Origin: Acorus gramineus
Taxonomy: Eukaryota > Streptophyta > Magnoliopsida > Acorales > Acoraceae
Reading direction: 5' to 3'
Length of the DNA stretch: 64,000 bases
Assembly: GCA_030737835.1 (NCBI GenBank)
Contig: CM060855.1
Location: 15,877,438 to 15,941,437 of the forward strand
Under the pieces are notes generated by a model. It made no database searches. It worked only from the letters and a program-made list of their open reading frames with translations, and had not been told where the DNA came from. Below are positions 23,912 through 35,227 of this stretch, piece after piece (position 1 is the stretch's first letter; every line of letters begins with the position of its first letter). Position numbers and translations under genes: made by a program.

Positions 23912-25648
23912 CTACTTCACAAGCCCAAGTGTCTGAGCCAACCTTGTACAAAGAAAGCACAGGTACAATGCCAAAAGCCCCCCTCCAACCACCCGGTCCG
24001 GCCTCATCCCCCGCCTCGGCAGCATCACCCCGACCCACAACACCCCCCCAACAAGGAACGCCACCGTCTCGTAAAGCGACGAGTCCCCTTTCACCAAATA
24101 CGGGCCGGGGCGGGCCGACCCGGCCGCGAACATCATCGACACCCCCAGCCCGACCAACACATTGAACACCGGCCCGGCGTAGCACCCGGAGATCGCCACC
24201 TGCACCCCTTCCGGTCCCCCGTTCACCGCCATCGCCACGTTCGTCATCAGGTCCCCTATCGAATTCCCCCACGCGAGCACCGTCAGCGCGAGCACCGACG
24301 ACGGGATGCCCAGAACGCGCGCGAGAGAGACGAGGAGACCAACCAATTCCTTCGCCGTTATGTACGCCCACGTCACGCTCATCATGAACCCTCCCGCGAC
24401 CCACGGCAGCGAACACTTCCTCGGCGGGTTCTCCCTCTCCGTCGTCACCAATGCGAGGGAACCCAATGTGGCCCCCAACAATGCGGAGCACACGTAGATC
24501 GCGAGCTTCTTCGATTCACCGATTTGGGAGTTCCAGATGAAGGCGAGGAGGATCGGCGAGAACGTCGCGGACGCCACTGCGTATGGTTTCGACCAGTTCT
24601 CCTCGCTCGCGTCGGGGATTGTCAGCCGCCGAGGGAGATAGAGTGGGAGACCGAGCACCCACACGAGCTGGCGCAGGCGGTCGTAAAGTTCGCTCTTTTC
24701 GATCTGGGGGTCGTCGTTTTCGATCAGTGTTGGTTTGGGTTTGGGTTTCTCCTCGTCGACGAATCCGAGAAGGGGCGCGCCCAATTCGTCGCATTCGGGC
24801 GGTGACGGATTCGAATTCGAATTGCTCTGTTTTTCGCTGCCGTTGCATAAGTGGGTCGTGGAGACGACGACGACGTAGACGACGTAGAGGGCGACGAAGG
24901 CGATCGCGCCGAAGACGTTGATGCGGCCGACGACGAACACGACGAGGAGGAGCGACGCCGCCGCGACGAGGAAGCACGCGTCGCGGAAGAAGGAGGAGCG
25001 GTCGATGGGGACGCGGCGCTCGCCGACGTAGAGGGAGATGACGCCGACGACGACGGTGGAGACGAAGAGGGCTCCGCCCAACACGCTTCCGAGCCCGACG
25101 TTGGCGGAGCCTCCGGCGCCGGTGAATGAGACGATACTCGCGAAGACGTCGGGGGCTCCGTTGCCGAGCGAGAGGAGGGTCACGCCCGCGAGGCTTGGGG
25201 AGAGGTGGAGAAGTCTCGAGAGGCTCTCCAATGAAGAGCAGAAGTACTCGGAAGCCGTGTTGCCCAATAAGTAGAAGAGGACGAGAAGCCAAGAGACTAA
25301 GAGGGCGTAACCCAATAGAGGGGAACCCCCGCAAACGCAGTAGAAGAGGTGGAGGTAGTTGATGTAGCCCTGATTGACACATGGGTTGTTGTGTTTGATG
25401 TACCAACACTTCGTTTCTGGGTCTTTGAACCTGTCCAGAGCTTCACAGCCGTCTGTAATGGAGGGGGAGGAGAGGGTGGGGAGATTTGGGGTGATCAAAT
25501 GGTGGGTCTTGAAGATGAAACAGAGGCCAAACAGGAAACAGAGGTTGAGGAGGATGTAGTACTTGTGGGAGAGGGAGGAAGCCATTGGAGAGGGAGAAGA
25601 CCCCACTTGGGGATTTCTCTCTATAGGTTCTGATTGTTTTGCATTCAA
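23912..25648 (-). CDS. CCX: Cation/calcium exchanger (CCX family), intronless
   Basis: A single open frame of 578 residues. CCX proteins are plant members of the Ca2+/cation antiporter superfamily that exchange Ca2+, K+ or Na+ for H+ or another cation at endomembranes or the plasma membrane. The two alpha repeats carry the CCX signatures: LGNGAPDVFAS (residues 161-171) and AWGNSIGDLMTN (459-470). About 11-13 hydrophobic segments flank an acidic, Lys/Pro-rich cytosolic loop near 268-330. A hydrophobic N-terminal stretch (30-46) could be a signal anchor. The length is typical of CCX1-4-type proteins. A second in-frame Met at residue 22 (MASSLSHKYY) is an equally possible start. The coding region is clearly GC-richer than its surroundings, as in many intronless plant genes. 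Which paralogue it is cannot be settled without alignment. Confidence 0.93.
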   Translation of the reverse strand: MNAKQSEPIERNPQVGSSPSPMASSLSHKYYILLNLCFLFGLCFIFKTHHLITPNLPTLSSPSITDGCEALDRFKDPETKCWYIKHNNPCVNQGYINYLHLFYCVCGGSPLLGYALLVSWLLVLFYLLGNTASEYFCSSLESLSRLLHLSPSLAGVTLLSLGNGAPDVFASIVSFTGAGGSANVGLGSVLGGALFVSTVVVGVISLYVGERRVPIDRSSFFRDACFLVAAASLLLVVFVVGRINVFGAIAFVALYVVYVVVVSTTHLCNGSEKQSNSNSNPSPPECDELGAPLLGFVDEEKPKPKPTLIENDDPQIEKSELYDRLRQLVWVLGLPLYLPRRLTIPDASEENWSKPYAVASATFSPILLAFIWNSQIGESKKLAIYVCSALLGATLGSLALVTTERENPPRKCSLPWVAGGFMMSVTWAYITAKELVGLLVSLARVLGIPSSVLALTVLAWGNSIGDLMTNVAMAVNGGPEGVQVAISGCYAGPVFNVLVGLGVSMMFAAGSARPGPYLVKGDSSLYETVAFLVGGVLWVGVMLPRRGMRPDRVVGGGLLALYLCFLCTRLAQTLGLVK

Positions 25649-25694
25649 AATTGGATTTTGAAACTTTGGGTTGTTCGAGTTTTTATGCGGAGGA

Positions 25695-25720
25695 ATTGGA
25701 GAGAGAGAGAGAGAGAGCGA
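25695..25720. promoter_or_regulatory. (GA)n tract in the CCX leader
   Basis: A run of GA dinucleotides lies about 50 bp upstream of the CCX ATG, so it is a CT-rich leader on the coding strand. Such tracts are frequent near plant transcription starts and can bind GAGA-type BPC factors; function here is inferred. Confidence 0.5.
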
Positions 25721-25981
25721 GCGAGCTTTAAAAGATGAAATTTTTACCTCTCGATCTGATCGTGGTAAAAAGATGTTGTTTTTGGGTGTGTTCTGGATTT
25801 GAGTGAGGTTTTGATCCGAAACCGTATCGAAAGCGTAGTTTGTTTTGGTTTAATTTATCTTATATGAAGGGACGCGTTGTTATCGTTACGTGTTTATGTT
25901 TTATTGTCACTCTTGGGTGATGGATCGGACGGTTGTGGGGGAGGGTTTGGGTGGAGGGTGTTGTTATTAGGAGGTGTGAAA

Positions 25982-26004
25982 CACGTGTCATCTCGGCACA
26001 CGTG
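25982..26004. promoter_or_regulatory. Paired G-box/ABRE cores upstream of CCX
   Basis: Two perfect CACGTG palindromes at 25982-25987 (acacgtgt) and 25999-26004 (cacacgtggtgg), 17 bp apart and about 340 bp upstream of the CCX ATG. A further ACGTG lies near 25887. ACGTG cores in pairs are the usual arrangement of ABA-responsive elements bound by bZIP factors. Confidence 0.6.
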
Positions 26005-26469
26005 GTGGAATCTCGTATTGTGTGGAAGCAAAAGAGTCAGCACTTTTACTTATTAAAATTAGTCCACTCCAAGCAGTTTGGATTTTTGGTTGTATTTTTG
26101 GATTGCTGATACACTTGACACTTCCACTCATTTACCACATTAATTTTTATTTTATTTTCGATAATAATATAATTTACCACTTATATTTTATATTTTATAA
26201 ATCTACATATATCATGGGATAAACTTTTAACACTCGAAAACTCGTAATCTCATAATTATAAATTGACTTGGTTCAATCATTCTTTTGGTGTATTTTTCAT
26301 CCAACATTTTATTTTGTTGGGTGCAATAAACCCGATTATTATTATAGTCATTTTTATCATATCCATTTTTTCTTACTTAATTACATATAAGTCAAGCATT
26401 TAAAAATTGAAAAAAATTACTTCCATTCCATTCAATATATGTTATTATTTTATTATGAAAAAATGTTTC

Positions 26470-26560
26470 TTCTTAGCCGAGTGTTGAGATTCAAACACAT
26501 GATCTCATAGCATGTCTAAATCTCTCCCAACCCCTCCCCACCCCTCAAAAAAAAATTAAA
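26470..26560 (-). repeat. SINE-like fragment
   Basis: On the minus strand, gagatttagacatgctatga, then gatcatgtgtttgaatctca, resembles the Pol III B box (GTTTGAATCTC) of tRNA-derived SINEs. The A box is unclear, so this is tentative. Confidence 0.35.
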
Positions 26561-26893
26561 AATTAAACATTAATACATATCTAGAAAAATTCAAAATATT
26601 TTAAAAACTTAAAAAAAAACTACATTAAATAATTGTCTATAACATTATTTTTTTTCTAGGATGCTAAGGCATTTTGTCATTTCTATATGCTTAATCTAAA
26701 ATATATTTTCTCTCAATTTGTATATACCAGATTAAAACAAATAATATAAAATTGTATGTATTCAATTCATTCAAATATACATTTTATTTTTCTATTTTAT
26801 TTTTTTAGAGTATATATATTATATTAAACAAATATAAACATTTTAAAAAATAAAAAATATGAAAAAAAAACTGTGGAAATTCATTGCTCATCA

Positions 26894-26902
26894 CTTTTTT
26901 TT

Positions 26903-26942
<40 letters not shown>
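26894..26942. repeat. T19-G30 homopolymer junction
   Basis: A run of 19 T (26894-26912) passes directly into 30 consecutive G (26913-26942). This is by far the longest G tract in the window. It is a low-complexity tract with G-quadruplex potential, or possibly an assembly or sequencing artefact. Confidence 0.9.
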
Positions 26943-26943
<1 letters not shown>

Positions 26944-27176
26944 GGTTTGGTGTGATCTCAATTTGAAAGAACAAAAAAACTCTCTGGTTTGATGTTGATG
27001 GATTGGGCAACCATTAAATAGGTTTGTTTCTTTGTAAGTTGTAACAGTCATTTTTTAAATATGATTGTCTTTCTTAATTTGGGTGTGTAGATTTTAAGAT
27101 AGATTGTGATCTGGCAACGGCAATTTTTTTTTTCAAATGGTTGCTAATTAAATTTTATAATGTTTAAATAAGGGAT

Positions 27177-27452
27177 AATGTTACATCCAGATCCATTTTT
27201 AGCCTAAATTCCAATCTACATGTATTTTAAATTTTTTAAAAATAGTATACATCATCTAATAAGTTAAATGCTTTTATAAAAAAATGAATCATATACTCCA
27301 ATGAATTACATAGATGCATTTATAGAAAATGTAAAAAAATTCTTTTAAAACATATAACTTATTAACGTGAGCATATGCGTCGATTGAAATCTATCGACAC
27401 ATATAAGATTAAAATTTAGGCTGAAAATGGATCTAAATGTAACATCGCCCTT
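27177..27452. mobile_element. MITE with about 33-bp TIRs
   Basis: The left end is atgttacatccagatccatt, then tttagcctaaatt. The right end, reverse-complemented, is atgttacatttagatccatt, then ttcagcctaaatt. The inside includes tactccaatgaattacatag and ataacttattaacgtgagca. Diverged relatives lie at 12256-12500 and 14320-14497. No clear TSD could be read. 276 bp and non-coding. Confidence 0.7.
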
Positions 27453-29565
27453 GAATAAGTAATTATTGGAAGGTCACGTGTGATTGGCTGAGCCCAATCA
27501 TATCCTAAAAATACAAAAAAGAAATGCAAAAAAATAATAATAATTTGATCGGTAGAGGGTTTTTGGCAGGGAAAAGATCAAAAGACCCTCAGTAAATGTA
27601 TTAAATTAGAAAAATATGAGTCACATTCATTTGCGAGTCATTGCGGTCACTTTTGTAAGTCTAATGTGTGTTAATTTTTTATATTTTTTAATCTATTATA
27701 TATTAATAACCTAGCATATATTAAGTTAAAAAATATATACTATACTAAAAGGATTATTGTGACTAGTGTCTCAGCAGTCAGCACCAATGTTGTTAAAAGC
27801 ACTAAAAGGGGACAAGACAAAAACATCTTATACGTGACAATTACAAAGAAAGTTCTTAGAAACATCATGGGTGTCACATAGATTCATTCCTTTTTAGTGG
27901 TCCCTGAAATGAAATTATCATATCATGGTGGCCAATTAATATTTTCAATGTACATTGGGTACTACAGTTAGAAAAAGTATACTAACTTGTGTAGATTGGG
28001 TACTGGAGTTAGAAAAAGTATACTGAATATGTTTTGCAACACCGTCTATAAAATAACCCCCCCAACCCTCCTCCATACACTGTAGTACACTATCATGATG
28101 TATGAAAATTAATTTTTTATTTTTTTTAAAAAAATATATCAGTGTATCTTAGTGTATATTTTATTTTTTTTTGTAACAATTTTTACTTTATTAGACGAAT
28201 GTATAGTTAAAAAAAACTCTATGAGGACTGCAGATGAGATTACACATGAGATTGAACATATAATTTTGCTTGAAAAATGTTAGAAGCAATCATCTGTACA
28301 ATCATTTTTGCAAGTCATTAGTTTAATTTTTTTTTTAAATATACATACTCAACCAATTGAATACATATCTTATACTTTTCTAATTTATTCTAATTTATTA
28401 TATTAATATATATATTATATTAGAACTGAGTGTAGCATAAGAATATTTAAAATTATTTATGCAATCATTGGTTCACAAATGTTGTTAAAAAACACTAAAA
28501 AGTGATGAGACAAAAGTAAATTAGAGTAGGTTCAAATACTGCATGTGACCATCTGCAAGAAAATTCTTGGAAAATCATGGGGTGTCCATATGCAAATTTT
28601 TAATAAGCATTATCATCTATTTAGACAGCCTTTTTAAACGAGTTTTTAGAGTGATTTTGCTTTCACTGGAATTGATATCAGACACTTACGGCACCCTCGG
28701 CTTTTGAAAGAAGCATAAAACAATTTTTTATTATAAAAAAATATTTTTTTTAAGAATTTAATAAAAGTGTGTTTCTAAAAAAGTTATTTTTAAAAACGGT
28801 TTAAATGAAAAACTCATTTTTCAAACTTGTTTTCAAAGGTATCTTTAGTTCCTTACTCTTAGGTCGATGCACAATGGTTAAATGAGACTTCTCTCATTTG
28901 AGTATTGATACACTCAATCTGTTTTGTAACTCCGTCAGCAGTTCAAAGGCAGTTCTGTAGCTGCTTATACACTGCGATAATATACTACGCTATTGCAACT
29001 GCAATTCCACAGTGTATACTGCACTATCTTAGTGTATGATTTTTTTAAAAAAATTCAATTTTGTTAAAGAAAATATACATTATCGTGTCTCAGTGTATAC
29101 TTCACCTCATACTTCAATGGAGGAGTGTGTATTTAAAAAAAAGGATGAGGTTAGTAGATGAGGCCACACTATGGGTTGGACATTTCATTTTTCCTCTCTT
29201 TGGGAGATCCTATTTCGAGAGCCTATGGGCAAGAAAATTGAAAATTGTGTATACAGCCCTTTCAGGCTGGCTTTGTGAGTCTATGATCCACGATAACTCA
29301 AGCATTCATAGTACTAGTAACGGTTTGATCAACATATGTTATGGACATCATAGCCTATTAGGGCTTTTTATCAAAGAATTATTATTAATTTAAATAAGTT
29401 AAATATTAACTATGCATTATGCACTCATATTTCAACATGTTTGTATCCTCTATCGTGGATTAAATGTGACACTGTTTTTTTGGGACTTATTTCGAATCCA
29501 ATGGTGGGCCCGAGATCACTCAAATCTAATCTCGTTACACACAATCTTTTTTACAATTTCATTTG

Positions 29566-29604
<39 letters not shown>

Positions 29605-30135
29605 TCATTTATACTTACAAAACAATAAGATATATTTTTTTAGATTTTTTAAAAAAAATTTAGAGATGGATTAATAGAATTATTATTATTTTTAAAATCA
29701 ATATATAATGTTTCTTCACTCTCAAACTTTATGGCTTGATGGTGATAGGTGGGGCTGTCATTTTTTAAAAATGGTTTCTTTATGACATGTTCATGAAACT
29801 ATTGTGTAACAACCACTTTTTATTTATGTCTTTCACTTGCATGTTTTTTTGTTGCTTAGATTTTTATGGCAGAGAACCTGACAATAACTAAGTTTTCAAA
29901 ATGGTAAGTTATCATATATATTCATGACTGTTCATTAAGTAAATTTTTTTTACAATGGGTAGAACACTATGATTGTGTATTCAAATTATTATGCAAGCAT
30001 TTATGCACAATATTATTTTAAAAAAATATGTTGATGCACAAATGTTGTTAAAAGCACCAAGGAAATGAAATGACAAACTAAGACCAGAGTTTGTTCAAAA
30101 TCCTTATGTAGTTATGTGAAATCTCACTATGCATC
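27453..30135. other. Intergenic, diverged local repeats, no gene
   Basis: The same phrases recur with divergence. 'aatgttgttaaaa(g/a)cac...' occurs near 27788, 28482 and 30043. 'gggtactggagttagaaaaagtatact' occurs twice in tandem at 27955-28028. 'agtgtatcttagtgtata' blocks lie near 28140 and 29020. A (TA)n microsatellite is at 29564-29600. No coding frame carries a recognisable domain. Confidence 0.5.
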
Positions 30136-30165
30136 ACTACAAGAAAAATTATATTGTCACAAAAT
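30136..30165 (+). mobile_element. CACTA-like terminus
   Basis: cactacaagaaaaattatat matches the classic terminal repeat of En/Spm (CACTA) elements, CACTACAAGAAAA. No opposite TTTTCTTGTAGTG end was found in the window, so this is a solo end or a decayed element. Confidence 0.5.
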
Positions 30166-30457
30166 TTTACCAATGAACACAATTTCGTAAGTAAAAGATG
30201 ATTAATGTTCATACTTTTACAAACAAATATTTTCCTTGGTAAAGATATTCAAAAATGACTTTTAGCAAGGAAAGTTTCCTTGACATTTTTTTTTAAAATA
30301 ACTCATAATAACAATTTTTGTAAATCTACAAATAATTAAATATAATCACCAACTAGGTATTCTCCACTGATATTTTAAGTATGTCCGCCATGTCCATGTG
30401 TTTTTCCAGTACCATTTTTTTTCAGAAGATTATTTCAATTTTTGGTATGATTAAAAA

Positions 30458-31051
30458 AGGGTTATTTAGTTTCCACCTCTTCTAAAACAGTCAAATTATT
30501 AAAAACCCCTTCTAAAACACAATATTATTATAAACCCCCTTTAAATGTTAACTGAATTTGTAAAAAACCCAAATGAGTTATTTTTTAATGGAATAGGTTA
30601 TTAAATGATGGATTGACAATAATATCCTTACTAAAAAAATGCTAACTTGATAGAAAAAAAATGTTATTTAGTTTCTACCCCTCCTAAAACAGGAAAATTA
30701 TTAAAAATAACACTATAAAACACAATATCATTATAAACCCCTTTTAAATGTTAATTGGATTTGTAAAACCCAACAGTCAACAAAACAAAAAGAAATTAGT
30801 ACTCCCAAAAAAATTTGACGGAAAGGGTTTATGTTAATGAAAGGGTTTTTTTTTCTATCAAGTTAGGATATTTTTTAGTAAGGGTATTATTATCAATCCA
30901 TCATTTAATAACATATTCCGTCAAAAAATAACTTATTTGGGTTTTTTACAAATCCAGTTAACATTTAAAGGGGGTTTATAATAATATTGTGTTTTGGAGG
31001 GGGGTTTTAATAATTGATTTGTTTTAGGAGGGGTGGAAACTAAATAACCCT
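30458..31051. mobile_element. Fold-back element with about 210-bp inverted arms
   Basis: The left arm starts agggttatttagtttccacc and the right arm, reverse-complemented, starts with the same 20 bases. Similarity then runs through aacacaatattattataaac, ccctttaaatgttaact and atgatggattga to acttgatagaaaaaaa. A third, partial copy in left-arm orientation (atgttatttagtttctaccc) lies between them from 30661. No transposase. The flanks are A-rich, so the TSD cannot be judged. Confidence 0.75.
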
Positions 31052-32450
31052 AAAAAAAATATTCCTATAAATGTATTTTAAAACTCCACATACCATGGGA
31101 AGATAAAATTATAAATCGTTTTTTGATTTTGTAAAATCAGCGTGTCTTTGAACTTTAAATCTTTATTGTCAAAAGATCATGTTCCTTCACCCATTGTTCC
31201 CCTGTCTTCTCCACCACGCACAAACATTGAACATCAAATAGATAGGTTGTCTCCATTTCCTTCTTTTATTTTATTTCATATAATTTTGTATGATTTTCAG
31301 TTTTTTCATGTATGAGATGTTTTTAAGAATCTTTTGAAGTTGGTAGCTGTGTTTTTTTCTTGCTTATGATGAGGTCATATTTGATTTAGAATCATCAAAT
31401 CATGAATCTTCTATTTTTCATTTCTAGAATTTGGGTTATTTTACCTTTGCAGATGCATAAAAACATGTGTGCTACAAGGCTTTTTTTTTTCTTTTTATTA
31501 CACACCCATTGAAAATTTTAATTTTATTATAAATTGTGCACATCTTTTTATATTTTTGTAAATAGAACTCATGTTTAAAATTTGTATATACTAGTTGGTG
31601 ATGTAAAATTTCTCCACATTTTTTCATAAAGAGAGAAAATCAACAAATTTTAATAGGTAGTTTAGGGCATTAGCATTGTCCCCCCTAAATTATCTTACTC
31701 TTTACTTGCAAACAGATCTGAAGCCTCAAGTCAATGATTTTTTCTATACATATATCTTGGTAATCAATGAAATGTTGAACTGGTGAATTGAAAGGAAGGA
31801 GGCTAGATGTGTATAGAAGAACATACTCAAGCACAGATATGCTACAGTGAGAAAGACAATGGAAATAGAATGGGAAAAATCATGAAGAAAAAATAAAGAA
31901 CATTACAGAAGAGTGCTTATTGAATGGATGTCCAAACCTTCCTGTTCATTTTGTAAAACCTTTTTCTAGACATTATTGAAATGAATTTATGTAACTGTAG
32001 GGTTTGCTTGTTTGATTCTCACTGTTCACACAGTTCTAAACATATTTGAAATGTTTGATTTCAAAAAATGTTTTAAAATGTCTAATGTACCATGATATAG
32101 TTTATCCACTATTTTTTATGCAATGGGAGAGGACTAGCAACAATATTGGCCATGATGGAACTATTGCACATTGTGTAGCTCAATTGGGGAGCAAGAAGCC
32201 ACCCACACTTGTTGCTCAATATACAGGGGCTTAAATTTTTATTTTTATTATTTTATTTTTTTTGAGGCGGGACTCATGTTCTGGAGTGAATAAGGGAGTA
32301 TTTTGGAAATATTATTTTTTTGGGGTCCTTTTGGGAAAATGAGGAAGTTGGGAACTTTGTGGGGATGGACGGTTTGCTTTTTCTTTTATTTCTTTACACG
32401 TGGTGACTATTTAGTGACTGCTACACAGGAGGAGCCTGTAGCACCACTAC
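31052..32450. other. Intergenic, nothing recognised
   Basis: AT-rich DNA without a supportable gene, RNA or transposon end. Confidence 0.5.
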
Positions 32451-32454
32451 TGAC

Positions 32455-33400
32455 GATTTGAACCCACTCGACCTGACCCGAAGTCACTTACCAACTTGTT
32501 CGAGAAGGACAGCTCGCAAGACTTGTCGAGGTAAAAGGAAAGACCAGACTAGTCACGGCTTGAGTAGCCATACGACTAGCCATGTTGTCAACCTCTTGAG
32601 GTTAGAGTCATCAGAGTGTCCCCCGAGCCAATCAGTTAGATCCACTTCTAATACAGACCAATGAGAGTTAGGGACCACCTCGACCTAATCATGGCTACAA
32701 GGGGCCATAGACCACCCTACCCAACATAGTTGGAGGGGTGTGCTATGAACCTGAACAACAGACTTTCCAAGTCCTAATTGAAATGTATGGTTTAACGCCA
32801 CGAGATCACAACATCATAACAAATTGATCGACATCGTATCTCATGGAATCTTCTTTGATAGAGAATATTCTGTTGCTGACATGTTAGCTAGTTGGCAATC
32901 TCAAATAGGTTGCACCAAGTTTTTAAGGACTCATGTATGGCCTGAGTTCCAAGCACTCATGGACAGGGACATCAACGGCTCCCCCTTCAATCGCGAGAAA
33001 CTCAGATGAACCAATAGCATTCTTTCTTTCTACTTGCTCTTCTCTTCCTCTCTAATCACTCTGTAACTGAACCATCCATTTGTAATCTAGGGTAGTCACA
33101 TATTATTCAAATTAGATTGGGACTGGATGAGGTGGATGCACAGAGGTAGCCTGCTAGCTCTGTTGTCAAGTTAGAGAGACGGTTACGCTAGGAGTGTTAT
33201 TTTCCTTGCCATAAGAGTGCCGGAGTCTCCTTGACCGGTACCATACAGGTGTCCAGTGTAAAGTGCTCTTTGAGTACAGGTTCGCTCTTGGGAGACTCGG
33301 ATCGACATTCAGAGATGAAGCTCTAATGCCCCACTTCTTGTTGGAGGCAATACACACCTTCAATAGCAGTGTTGAAGTAATATTGTAGCAACCCATGAAT
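32455..33400 (+). mobile_element. Degenerate retroelement with RNase H-like C-terminal fragment
   Basis: GC content rises above the flanks. Near 32815-33009 the plus strand reads EYSVADMLASWQSQIGCTKF followed by a short tail and stop, like the end of the RNase H (RVT_3) domain of plant non-LTR retroelements (usual wording REANSVADxLAxWG). The rest of the block cannot be assigned, and ends were not found. It is an old, broken copy; LINE is more likely than an LTR element. Confidence 0.45.
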
Positions 33401-35219
33401 TTAACTCTCTTCTACTTTCACAAATCAAATAAGTCAGTCTTGTTATATAAACCACTTTTATATTTGTCTAGTCATTGATATAATTTATACTTTTTTTTTG
33501 TAAATACCAATATTTTCTTTGAAATAATCTATATAACTATATTGATATATAATCATATGTAATTTTGGTAACCAGGATGGGGAGCTTTTGCATATCTACC
33601 TCACAATGAAGCATCAACCATGCTCACCCAGGTCTTCATAAATTTTAAAAAACAAAATCAATACTTGATTTATAAATTTTTGGATCCTCCAAAGTGTTGT
33701 TCAGCTATTTATCTTGGTTTTCTTTGTTTAGGGTTTGTATGATCAAAATTTGGAAAGAAACATGTGTGGTTTGATGTTGCCTGGTTGGACTGTCATTTTG
33801 AGTTGTTTCTTTGTAACATTTTCATAGAATGCTTGCTTTAACCGCCAACTTTTATTATTTTGGTTGAACTATTATGGCTGCTAATTACATGTTTTTTAAA
33901 GGCAGATCAAGACCTGGCAACAAACAGATTTCCTTTTTAGGTGAAAAATTATCCTCTCATGACTGGTAATTAGGTGGAATTTATAATAGAGATTGGATTA
34001 AACAAGTCCCCCAGTTGACTATACGATACCCCCGCTAGTGCGGTGTATACTCGATTAAATTTTTTTCATTTTTTTAAAAAGATAATTATATTTACTGATT
34101 TATCAAAGTTTATACTTCACTTTTTGTAATATTATATATGTATTTCATTAACAAAAATATATATTTTAAAATACAAATCAAAATGGTTGAAAAATTCAGA
34201 TGGGGGCAGCAGTGGAGCAGAACATATGAGTTTTCATTAAAGATACAGTGCAAGGGGGTATTAGTCAATGGTTGCATGTTGGGTATCTTATAATGAAAGT
34301 TCTAATTGGGTACTAGAGTTAATTGATTGCATGTTGAGTAGCTTATAATGCAAGTTATGCTAATTTAGTGTGTTTTTGGAGTTCTAGGCAAATTTTTTAA
34401 AAATATATATTTTTAAAACTAAATGAAAATGTCAAGGACAATAATTGTTGCAATAATTTTATGATTTTCAATGAGCTTTGAATATTTTTTGAAGACATAC
34501 TTGTTTAAACGAAATACATAATTTTTAATAAAAAATAAAAAATATATATATTAATGAGTAAAATATAATGCATTTATTAACTTGGTATATATCATAATAA
34601 GGATTTTAGGAATGGTTGGATGCATCAGCATCCCACGAGTAAATTTTACAATCCACAAGATGTTTGAATCTTTTTCATCGTATATACTTATTTAATTTAA
34701 TTAATGAAACATATACATTTACAACAAAAAAATTAAAAATAAACTTAAATGAGTTAAGTACATACTATCCTAGTACGTCATCATAACAAGGTTAGAAGAA
34801 AAAAGTGAGGGTTATAAAAAGGTGGGCTTGAATGACTTTGTGGAGAGTCCAATTCAACAAAGTGGTTGATTAGTTGGTAATGGAAAATGATGTGATTTTT
34901 TTAAAAAAATATACATTCGTCTATTGATAGACACTGTCATAAAAAGTGACATACACTGAGATACACTAGAGTATTATTTCTTTAAAAAATAATTTTTTAA
35001 AATTTTCATAAATTGTGATAATAGTATAAAGCGGTTGGCAAACCATTTCTATTTGAAAATGAAACTGTAAAATGACTTGAGTGGATTAGCAATAATCGAT
35101 GATTCCTGAATTTTCCCGACAAATTCATTCATCTTTGGAGGTATCTGTTGGAAAAAAAAAAAAAAAAACAACCAAAGAAAGAAAGACTTGGTCTTTCTGT
35201 AATTGTCCACTCAACATGG
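33401..35219. other. Intergenic repeat-derived DNA
   Basis: 33760-33970 (gtgtggtttgatgttgcctg ... gcagatcaagacctggcaac) is a diverged relative of segments near 26985-27120 and 29725-29890. 34100-34190 and 34890-35040 belong to the dispersed 'cagtgtatcttagtgtata / tatacttca' repeat families. No gene. Confidence 0.45.
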
Positions 35220-35227
35220 TTATGCAA

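Noticed and set aside
24524-25633. Several long open frames on the plus strand and a 297-codon minus frame (Arg-rich) over the CCX gene
   Set aside because: They are shadows of the GC-rich CCX coding frame; composition (Arg, Asp, Gly runs) and lack of domains show they are not genes.
29061-29674. Open frames rich in Ile/Tyr around a (TA)n microsatellite
   Set aside because: The frame openness comes from repeat DNA and the microsatellite, not from coding sequence.
32455-33400. LTR retrotransposon
   Set aside because: No paired long terminal repeats, primer-binding site or integrase/protease wording was found; only an RNase H-like end is visible.
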